Source: Candidatus Nomurabacteria bacterium (GTDB taxonomy: Bacteria > Patescibacteriota > Saccharimonadia > Saccharimonadales > Saccharimonadaceae). From it: DNA of 10,604 nucleotides. Numbering within the stretch: the first letter of the stretch is position 1; each line of letters opens with the position of its first letter. Of this stretch, positions 1 through 5,213 are shown one piece after another. The stretch is from assembly GCA_031262565.1 (NCBI GenBank), contig JAISHL010000042.1, positions 1 to 10,604 of the forward strand, written 5' to 3'. Below the pieces are notes generated by a model. That model saw nothing but the letters and a program-made list of their open reading frames with translations, was not told the DNA's origin and did not search any database. Made by a program: the position numbers and the translations under genes.

Positions 1-672
1 TTCTAAGACTCGGTATTTGCCGAGTTTTAGATTTTCTAGGGAGTAGTTTCCGAAGTCTGTGCGATGAAGCTTTTGAACGGTATAGCCAACCGCGGCAAAA
101 GTTCGTCGGATTTGGCGATTACGTCCTTCGTGCATAGTTACGATCCAATCGCGTCGCTCGTCATCCATTCTTTCGAGCGTCATGCGCGATTTTCCGTCGG
201 GAAGGTTGATGCCGAAGTCCGAAATCATCTGTTGATGCAGTGGCGCGAGCGGCTTGTCGATCTGAACTAAATAGATTTTAGTTTTTGCAAATTTTGGATG
301 TGTCATCTGAAATGCAAAATCGCCGTCGTCGGTCAAAAGGATCAGCCCCGAGCTATCTTGATCAAGTCGCCCGACGGTTTTAAGTTGGCGAAATTCTGGC
401 GGCAAAAGTTCGTATAAAGTTTTGGCATTTTCGGCTTGGGCGCGTCGCGAAGAAACATAGCCGATGGGTTTATTTAACATAATCAGAGTTCGCTGACTTG
501 GTAAGCTCAAAAGTTTATAATCTAGCGAAATTTTAGCGGTTATTGGTTCTGAAATTTGCGCGCCAAGATCGGCAACTTTGCCGTTAATTCTAACTCGTCC
601 ACTCGCGATCAGATCGTCGGCTTCGCGACGAGATTTTCCTGTGGCTCGGGCAATAAATTTATTCAAACGCAT
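1..672 (-). CDS. rluB: RsuA/RluB-family 23S/16S rRNA pseudouridine synthase, 3' end beyond window
   Basis: I translated this by hand from the complementary strand: 224 codons are open from ATG (672-670) to the window edge, with no stop, so the C-terminus is missing. The family isomerises a specific uridine in rRNA to pseudouridine. Residues 2-42 form an S4 RNA-binding domain (MRLNKFIA..SRREAD..I..GRVRING). The catalytic motif GRLDQDSSGLILLTDDG has its Asp at residue 104. KIYLVQI lies near residue 132 and EGRNRQIRRTFAAVGY near residues 182-197, both standard for the RsuA/RluB/RluE/RluF branch. The family is usually about 230-260 residues, so little is lost. The start is fixed by the S4 domain beginning at once and by a -10-like TAAAAT six bases upstream; no Shine-Dalgarno is seen. 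Which uridine is modified (RluB, RsuA or RluE type) cannot be decided here, so the symbol is a best guess; the family assignment is firm. Confidence 0.9.
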   Translation of the reverse strand, partial: MRLNKFIARATGKSRREADDLIASGRVRINGKVADLGAQISEPITAKISLDYKLLSLPSQRTLIMLNKPIGYVSSRRAQAENAKTLYELLPPEFRQLKTVGRLDQDSSGLILLTDDGDFAFQMTHPKFAKTKIYLVQIDKPLAPLHQQMISDFGINLPDGKSRMTLERMDDERRDWIVTMHEGRNRQIRRTFAAVGYTVQKLHRTDFGNYSLENLKLGKYRVLE

Positions 673-678
673 AAAACT

Positions 679-707
679 ATTTTACTATGAAATCGTTTTT
701 TTGCTAA
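679..707 (-). promoter_or_regulatory. Promoter for the pseudouridine synthase gene (leaderless type)
   Basis: On the minus strand there is TTAGCA at 707-702 (four of six to TTGACA), a 17-bp spacer, and TAAAAT at 684-679 (five of six to TATAAT). The ATG at 672 begins after only six further bases, so transcription would start at or next to the initiation codon. The -35 overlaps that of the divergent promoter almost completely. Confidence 0.55.
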
Positions 708-729
708 TATTGGCTGAATATTGTATAAT
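701..729 (+). promoter_or_regulatory. Promoter for the membrane protein gene at 738 (leaderless type)
   Basis: TTGCTA at 701-706 (four of six to TTGACA), a 17-bp spacer and a perfect TATAAT at 724-729. The ATG at 738 follows after eight bases, so the predicted transcript has essentially no 5' leader. There is no Shine-Dalgarno. It is arranged back to back with the leftward promoter. Confidence 0.65.
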
Positions 730-737
730 TATTAGAT

Positions 738-2297
738 ATGCGTGAGCCAAATGACTTAGCCAAACAATTCGCCCTTGAACTGCGTTTTATTCGCAAACTC
801 CAACAAGACGACGCGACAAAAATGCAGGCGGCGGAAATGCTTCATGTATCCACGACTGGCGCAATTATCACTGGTTTGTATGAAAATATCCGAAAAGCCA
901 GCGAAGACACTGAGAAAAACCTGATTTTAACTCGTGCCATCAAGCGATTTTTTAAGCGTTTCTATCTTGCGCCAAACGCCGCGATCAAAAGTATCGGTGA
1001 AGAATTGGTGATTGAATTAACGCTGGCGGGTTATCTGAAAAATGATAGCGTGCCACTTGAAACCGTTGAAAATATCAATAAAATTGCCCATGATTATTCT
1101 CTGGCGCGCAAAAAACTGATGGCAAAATTCCCGCATGAGACGGTTGAAAGTTGGGTTTTGGAGCCGATGTCAGTCGCGATCGGCATGCAACTGGTGGATT
1201 ATCGCATCAATACCGCTTTTGTGGATTTCACCTATAATTATTTTTTGAAAAGCATTGATGTGGCGAATTTATTTGCGAATAATCCGATCGCTAGTTATGA
1301 GGCGGCGTTGTTTATGGCGGTGCAAAAAGCGCTTTTGAATAGCGATTCTGCGTCGGTGCGATTTAGTTTGATTTCCCGTTATCAAATCTCGCCCCTAAAA
1401 ACTGTCGATTTTGCCAAAGTTAATACGCAGATTGATCAGATTTTGGCTAGCTCGAATTTTGACAAATTGTCGCATATTATTGACCGTAACGGCGCACCCT
1501 TTCGCATTCTCGAACAAAAATTAACAGATGAAAATTTGCCCGATGCGCTGGAATCCGAGAAAAGTTTTCGCGGAATTTTCAATAAAGCCACCACCGAGTC
1601 GTATATTTCCATCAAAAAAGATATCAATCGCGGTATCGTGCGAAGCGTGGTTTTGATCTCGGTAGCGCGCCTGCTGGTTTTTTTGGCTACCGAAGTGCCG
1701 TATAACCTGATAAATTACAACAGTTCGCGCTGGTTGCCACTTATCGTCAATCTCTGTTCGCCGACGGTTTATATGTTTGCGCTAAGATTTACACTTGCTA
1801 TGCCAGGACCAAATAATTCCCGCTCGCTCGACAAGGAAATCACTCGAATTTTGTTTGATCCCGTTCCGTCGAAACCATTTATTGGCAGTGGTGCAAAACG
1901 AAAATTCAGCCCCATTTACGGCATTGTTTACACGATTGTCATTCTTGCGATTTTGTCTGGCATAATCTATTGTCTGCTGACTTTTGTGCGATTTACGTGG
2001 CTCGACGTTGTCAAACTTGCGTTTTTCCTAAGCACGGCGAGTTTCCTCGGATTCCGCCTGAGCCGCAATATTCGCAACATTGAAACGGGAGAGGAGTCGC
2101 AAAATGGACTCACGATTGTGCGCGACTTTTTCTACATGCCGTTTGTTGTCGTTGGTCGCAAAATCAACGAAATTTATTCAAAATTCAACATCGTTTCAAA
2201 GTTGCTTGATATGTTGATCGAGCTACCACTAAAAACCTTACTCGGCGTAATTCGTCGCTGGGGCAGTTTTATTAGTTACAAAAAAGACAGCTTTTAA
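738..2297 (+). CDS. Uncharacterised multi-spanning membrane protein with large soluble N-terminal region
   Basis: I do not recognise this 519-residue protein. Residues 1-300 are soluble and mostly helical in character, with no signal peptide; there is no clear enzymatic motif. From about residue 301 there are hydrophobic stretches at about 301-319, 333-354, 394-418 and 423-441, with weaker amphipathic or hydrophobic stretches near 463-473 and 487-505. The C-terminus is basic (RRWGSFISYKKDSF). This suggests a large cytoplasmic N-terminal domain anchored by four to six C-terminal membrane segments. It has its own promoter and is divergent from the rRNA pseudouridine synthase gene; der follows 46 bp downstream with a separate promoter, so co-function is not implied. 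The start at 738 is supported by the -10 box eight bases upstream; no Shine-Dalgarno precedes it. It is real coding sequence: long, uninterrupted and with the same codon style as its neighbours. Confidence 0.85.
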   Translation: MREPNDLAKQFALELRFIRKLQQDDATKMQAAEMLHVSTTGAIITGLYENIRKASEDTEKNLILTRAIKRFFKRFYLAPNAAIKSIGEELVIELTLAGYLKNDSVPLETVENINKIAHDYSLARKKLMAKFPHETVESWVLEPMSVAIGMQLVDYRINTAFVDFTYNYFLKSIDVANLFANNPIASYEAALFMAVQKALLNSDSASVRFSLISRYQISPLKTVDFAKVNTQIDQILASSNFDKLSHIIDRNGAPFRILEQKLTDENLPDALESEKSFRGIFNKATTESYISIKKDINRGIVRSVVLISVARLLVFLATEVPYNLINYNSSRWLPLIVNLCSPTVYMFALRFTLAMPGPNNSRSLDKEITRILFDPVPSKPFIGSGAKRKFSPIYGIVYTIVILAILSGIIYCLLTFVRFTWLDVVKLAFFLSTASFLGFRLSRNIRNIETGEESQNGLTIVRDFFYMPFVVVGRKINEIYSKFNIVSKLLDMLIELPLKTLLGVIRRWGSFISYKKDSF

Positions 2298-2307
2298 CAT
2301 AAAAATT

Positions 2308-2335
2308 TTTATAATTACTAAAAATATGATATAAT
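2308..2335 (+). promoter_or_regulatory. Extended -10 promoter for der (leaderless type)
   Basis: TGATATAAT at 2327-2335 is a perfect extended -10 element (TG, one base, TATAAT). A weak -35 candidate TTTATA (2308-2313, four of six, 16-bp spacer) lies upstream. The ATG of der follows after eight A-rich bases with no Shine-Dalgarno. Confidence 0.65.
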
Positions 2336-2343
2336 AAAAAGAT

Positions 2344-3699
2344 ATGCCAAAGAAATTACCTGTCGTAGCTATCGTCGGACGTGCCAATGCGGGCAAATCG
2401 TCGCTTTTTAATCGTATGATTCAGGAAAAACGCGCCATCGTGGCTCGCGAGGCTGGCACAACGCGCGACAATGTGATCGGGCGAGTTGTTTTAGAGGACA
2501 GACAGTTTTTAATTGTTGATACGGCTGGGCTGAAAAACCCTGAAGACGAATTTGAAGCGTCGATTCAAGATCAGATCGCCGACGCAGTGCAAAATGCCGA
2601 CGCGGTGGTTTTCGTGATTGACAGCACCGAGTATCCTGATCAATCCGATCGCGATTTGGCGAAAAAAGTTTTGCGCAGTCAAAAGCCTGTGATTTTGGCT
2701 GTCAATAAAACCGATCTCAAAGAAAGCATTTCAGCTGACGAATTTCGTCGCCTTGGCATCAAAAATGTCATTCCAACCAGTGCCGAGCATAATCGCGGAG
2801 TCAGTAAAATCATTGACGAATTGGCAAAAACTTTGCCACATGCCAACGAGCAGGAAGATGACGATGTTTTGAAAGTTGCACTAATTGGTCGTCCAAATGT
2901 TGGCAAATCGAATTTATTTAACACGCTGGCGGGTAAACAACAGGCGATTGTTGCGCCAATTGCTGGCACGACTCGCGACGTGAATCGTGTAAAAATTCGT
3001 TATGAAAATCGCACGATTGAACTGCTTGATACGGCTGGCGTGCGAAAACCAGGCAAAATTGAACAGGGAATCGAAAAATTCTCAGTTTTGCGCACGATGT
3101 CGGCGATCGAAGAAGCGGATATTTGTTTGTTGCTGATGGACGTAAATGAATTGAATACTGGACTTGATCAAAAGTTGGCTGGACAAATCACTGATGCGGG
3201 CAAAGGATTGGTTATTGTCATCAGTAAGTGGGATGCGGTCGAGGGTAAAACGGCTTATACGCGCGACAATCTTGCGCCAAAAATTGCCGCCTCGTTCGAT
3301 TTTGTTCCGTGGGCGCCGCTAATTTTTACGTCGAGCGTGACTGGGCAAAATGTTGCAAAAATTTTGGATTTGGTTCGCCAAATTGACATCGAGCGTCACC
3401 GAAAAATCAAAACGCGCGACCTTAACGATTTACTGCAAAAATCTATCATGCGCCATCCGCCAGCAGGTCTAAAAAACACCCACCCGAAGTTTCGCTATAT
3501 CGTGCAAACCGACATCGCGCCGCCATGGTTCGTGATTTATGGTTCGCATTTCAAATTTATTCACTGGTCATACAAGCGCTATCTTGAACGTCAATTCCGC
3601 GACACGTTTGATTTTACTGGCACGCCGATAAAATTCAGTTTCCGCGACGAAAAACAAATCAAAGCCAATCGCGAAGCCGCCGAGCGCGAGGCTTTGTAG
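2344..3699 (+). CDS. der: Ribosome biogenesis GTPase Der (EngA), tandem G domains
   Basis: Der is a double-GTPase that assists 50S ribosomal subunit assembly. The 451-residue length is typical. G domain 1 has P-loop GRANAGKSS (residues 12-20), switch TTRD, DTAG at 59-62, NKTD at 121-124 and a TSA motif. G domain 2 has GRPNVGKSN (182-190), TTRD, DTAG at 229-232 and a G4 motif reading SKWD at 294-297. The C-terminal KH-like domain includes APPWFVIYGSHFKFIHWSYKRYLERQFRD, cited here by its start A-P-P-W-F and end R-Q-F-R-D. Oddity: the second G4 motif has Ser where Asn is usual (NKWD); this Asn contacts guanine in the known family. The first P-loop also has Ala where many orthologues have Pro and Val (GRPNVGKS). 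The start is fixed by the extended -10 eight bases upstream. The gene is monocistronic in appearance, ended by TAG and followed by a repeat island. Confidence 0.97.
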   Translation: MPKKLPVVAIVGRANAGKSSLFNRMIQEKRAIVAREAGTTRDNVIGRVVLEDRQFLIVDTAGLKNPEDEFEASIQDQIADAVQNADAVVFVIDSTEYPDQSDRDLAKKVLRSQKPVILAVNKTDLKESISADEFRRLGIKNVIPTSAEHNRGVSKIIDELAKTLPHANEQEDDDVLKVALIGRPNVGKSNLFNTLAGKQQAIVAPIAGTTRDVNRVKIRYENRTIELLDTAGVRKPGKIEQGIEKFSVLRTMSAIEEADICLLLMDVNELNTGLDQKLAGQITDAGKGLVIVISKWDAVEGKTAYTRDNLAPKIAASFDFVPWAPLIFTSSVTGQNVAKILDLVRQIDIERHRKIKTRDLNDLLQKSIMRHPPAGLKNTHPKFRYIVQTDIAPPWFVIYGSHFKFIHWSYKRYLERQFRDTFDFTGTPIKFSFRDEKQIKANREAAEREAL

Positions 3700-3700
3700 C

Positions 3701-3723
3701 TGTCGTTGCGAGCAACGCAATCT
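3701..3723 (+). repeat. Short palindromic repeat, type A (TTGCGAG..GCAATC)
   Basis: Begins one base after the der stop codon. It contains the perfect inverted repeat CGTTGC-GA-GCAACG (3704-3717). It opens with TGTCGTTGCGAG and closes with GCAATCT, the same outer parts as the copy at 3732-3759, so it looks like a shortened or diverged member of that family. Confidence 0.6.
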
Positions 3724-3731
3724 AATAGTTT

Positions 3732-3759
3732 TGTCATTGCGAGCGTAGCGAAGCAATCC
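3732..3759 (+). repeat. Short palindromic repeat, type A/B full copy
   Basis: Reads TGTCATTGCGAGC, then GTAGCGAAGCAATCC. The ends ATTGC (3736-3740) and GCAAT (3753-3757) pair, and the interior is an imperfect palindrome. From memory it resembles short interspersed palindromes seen in intergenic DNA of many unrelated bacteria; this was not checked against any database. Confidence 0.65.
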
Positions 3760-3767
3760 AGTAAAAA

Positions 3768-3782
3768 TGTCATTCCGAACTT
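3768..3782 (+). repeat. Half-copy of palindromic repeat type C
   Basis: TGTCATTCCGAACTT is an exact reverse complement of 3883-3897, 100 bases downstream. It is followed by AAAAAA instead of the GTTTCGGAAT that completes the palindrome in the downstream copy, so this is one arm only. Confidence 0.7.
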
Positions 3783-3788
3783 AAAAAA

Positions 3789-3816
3789 TGTCATCTTGAA
3801 CTCGTTTCAGGATCTA
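3789..3816 (+). repeat. Palindromic repeat type D, forward
   Basis: A stem of ATCTTGAA (3793-3800) with TTCAGGAT (3806-3813) forms eight pairs, one of them G-U, around loop CTCGT. It is flanked by TGTC and CTA as in the other repeats here. Confidence 0.65.
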
Positions 3817-3832
3817 CAAAATCCGTAAGTTA

Positions 3833-3860
3833 TAGACCCTGAAATAAATTCAGGGAGACG
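3833..3860 (-). repeat. Palindromic repeat type D, inverted copy
   Basis: CCCTGAA (3837-3843) and TTCAGGG (3849-3855) form a perfect seven-pair stem around ATAAA. Read on the minus strand it follows the layout of the forward type D copy (CCTGAA..TTCAGG then GTCTA), so it is the inverted partner, with a diverged loop. Confidence 0.6.
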
Positions 3861-3870
3861 AGCCTACTAG

Positions 3871-3897
3871 AGATTCCGAAACAAGTTCGGAATGACA
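3871..3897 (-). repeat. Complete palindromic repeat type C, inverted copy
   Basis: ATTCCGAA (3873-3880) and TTCGGAAT (3886-3893) form a perfect eight-pair stem around ACAAG, followed by GACA. Its right half pairs exactly with the half-copy at 3768-3782. No T-run follows on the plus strand, so it is not a classic intrinsic terminator, although it could still slow or end transcripts from der. Confidence 0.7.
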
Positions 3898-3923
3898 AGT
3901 AAAAATTATAAAATACCCAAATT

Positions 3924-3953
3924 TTGCATTTTTTAACATAAATGTTATATAAT
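3924..3953 (+). promoter_or_regulatory. Promoter of the ftsA-mltG operon (leaderless type)
   Basis: TATAAT at 3948-3953 ends six bases before the ATG at 3960. A TG at 3943-3944 could alternatively serve as an extended -10 with TATATA (3946-3951). TTGCAT (3924-3929) is a weak -35 candidate, at 18 or 16 bp. No Shine-Dalgarno lies before the ATG. Confidence 0.6.
3934..3947. promoter_or_regulatory. Perfect palindrome overlapping the operon promoter (possible operator)
   Basis: TAACAT-AA-ATGTTA is a perfect 6-2-6 inverted repeat directly abutting the -10 box, where a repressor or activator could bind. It is A/T-rich, so chance is possible. Confidence 0.3.
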
Positions 3954-3959
3954 GGTCGC

Positions 3960-5213
3960 ATGAAACTTTTTCAAAAAAGTAGCGCACCTGTCGATTCGCA
4001 TATCGTGGCGCTTGATATTGGCACAGAATACGCAAAAGCGCTGATTGCGAAAGTTGACGGCGACGAGCTAAAAGTTATTGGCACAGGGCGCGCGCGTCAG
4101 GAAGTGGGCAATATGTATGGTGGCGCGATTGCCGATATTACAGGGGTTGTTAAAGATTGTGAAAAGGCATTGGCGCAAGCGGAAGAGCAAGCTGGCGTGC
4201 AAGCGAGGCGTGTCGTTATTGGGATTGCTGGTGAATTTGTTAAAGGTCTAACTTCGACGATTCGCTATAAGCGACCGCAGCCCGACCGCGAGTTAGACGT
4301 AGCGGAAATGGAACTGATTATTAACAAAGTGCAAGATCGTGCCGCCGTGAAAGCGCAAAAACAGATCGCGTTTGAAACTGGCAATCCTGATGTTGAGGTA
4401 AAACTGGTCAACTCTGCGATTGTGTCGATCCATATTGACGGTTACAAAGTGTCAAATCCGATTGGGTTTCAGGGCAAAGATGTTGCGATTCAGATTTACA
4501 CCGCTTTTGCGCCGATGGTGCATATTGGTGCGTTGGAGCGCACGGCGGCAGAGCTAGATTTGGAATTATTAGCTGTCGCGGCGGAGCCTTTTGCGGTTGC
4601 ACGAGCAGTTTTGGGCGATAACGCGAACTCAACCTTTACGGCGATTTTATGCGATGTTGGCGGTGGCTCAACTGATATTGCAGTCATCAACGACGGCGGT
4701 GTTGAGGGAACGCGTATGTTTGGTGTGGCTGGGCGCTCGTTTACAAAAACTATCGCTAATGACCTCGGGGTTGGCTATGACGCTGCTGAAAAGTTGAAGT
4801 TGAATATGAACGACGAAAAAATCAAATCGTCGGTGCGTCAAATGATGGAAGACTCTGTTAACAAGACGCTTAAAGTTTGGATTAGTGGTGTGCAGTTGGC
4901 GTTGGGCGAATTTGACGCAATTGATCATCTGCCAGGGCGAATGTTGCTGTGCGGCGGCGGATCATCTCTGGACGCGCTGGTTGATAAACTCCAAGATTCA
5001 AATTGGTATCGCGAATTGCCGTTTACAAAAAAGCCAACAGTTCAACACATTAAACCCGAAAATGTTATCGGAATAACAGATGAAACTGGCGACTTGACTG
5101 ACCATACGATGATAACTGCGATGGGACTTTTGCGCGTCGGTTATGATACAATGAATAGTGGCGATTCCGCTGAAAGTTGGAAAGATAAGCTGAATAGGAT
5201 TTTACGAATATGA
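3960..5213 (+). CDS. ftsA: FtsA-family actin-like division ATPase (FtsA/PilM superfamily)
   Basis: The product is 417 residues from the ATG at 3960. It has the actin/Hsp70-type ATP-binding motifs: phosphate 1 ALDIGTEYAKALIA (Asp19), phosphate 2 CDVGGGSTDIAV (231-242) and adenosine motif LLCGGGSSLD (329-338). An SHS2/1C-type region (VVIGIAGEFVKG) begins near residue 85. The last 12 residues, SWKDKLNRILRI, form a basic amphipathic helix of the kind FtsA uses to bind the inner face of the membrane; this favours FtsA over PilM, as does the lack of pilN/pilO downstream. FtsA tethers FtsZ to the membrane; no ftsZ is in this window. An upstream in-frame ATG at 3942 lies before and across the -10 region, so it would not be on the mRNA and 3960 is the better start. 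The stop overlaps the next start (ATGA), placing it first in a four-gene operon. Confidence 0.82.
   Translation: MKLFQKSSAPVDSHIVALDIGTEYAKALIAKVDGDELKVIGTGRARQEVGNMYGGAIADITGVVKDCEKALAQAEEQAGVQARRVVIGIAGEFVKGLTSTIRYKRPQPDRELDVAEMELIINKVQDRAAVKAQKQIAFETGNPDVEVKLVNSAIVSIHIDGYKVSNPIGFQGKDVAIQIYTAFAPMVHIGALERTAAELDLELLAVAAEPFAVARAVLGDNANSTFTAILCDVGGGSTDIAVINDGGVEGTRMFGVAGRSFTKTIANDLGVGYDAAEKLKLNMNDEKIKSSVRQMMEDSVNKTLKVWISGVQLALGEFDAIDHLPGRMLLCGGGSSLDALVDKLQDSNWYRELPFTKKPTVQHIKPENVIGITDETGDLTDHTMITAMGLLRVGYDTMNSGDSAESWKDKLNRILRI

Noticed and set aside
64..270. Open frame of 68 codons on the plus strand
   Set aside because: It lies wholly antisense to the pseudouridine synthase gene, whose catalytic motifs are on the other strand.
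2291..2303. Shared string TTTTAACATAAA before der and before ftsA (3931-3942)
   Set aside because: The copy before der includes the preceding stop codon and sits at a different distance from the -10, so a common regulatory site is not supported.
3871..3899. Hairpin as an intrinsic terminator for der
   Set aside because: The stem is perfect but no T-run follows it; it fits better as a member of the repeat family.
3942..3959. Upstream in-frame ATG as the start of ftsA
   Set aside because: It is upstream of the -10 box and within a palindrome, so it would not be in the mRNA; kept as a finding on start choice.
3700..3959. CRISPR array in the repeat island
   Set aside because: Repeats are of different families, in both orientations and without uniform spacers.
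3568..4035. Three overlapping minus-strand frames of 61-67 codons around the der-ftsA gap
   Set aside because: Their peptides (such as LRYARNDK and CHSELVSES) are translations of the palindromic repeats plus antisense ends of der and ftsA.
3960..5213. PilM of a type IV pilus instead of FtsA
   Set aside because: No PilN/PilO-like small membrane proteins follow, and the C-terminal amphipathic helix SWKDKLNRILRI is an FtsA trait; not fully excluded.
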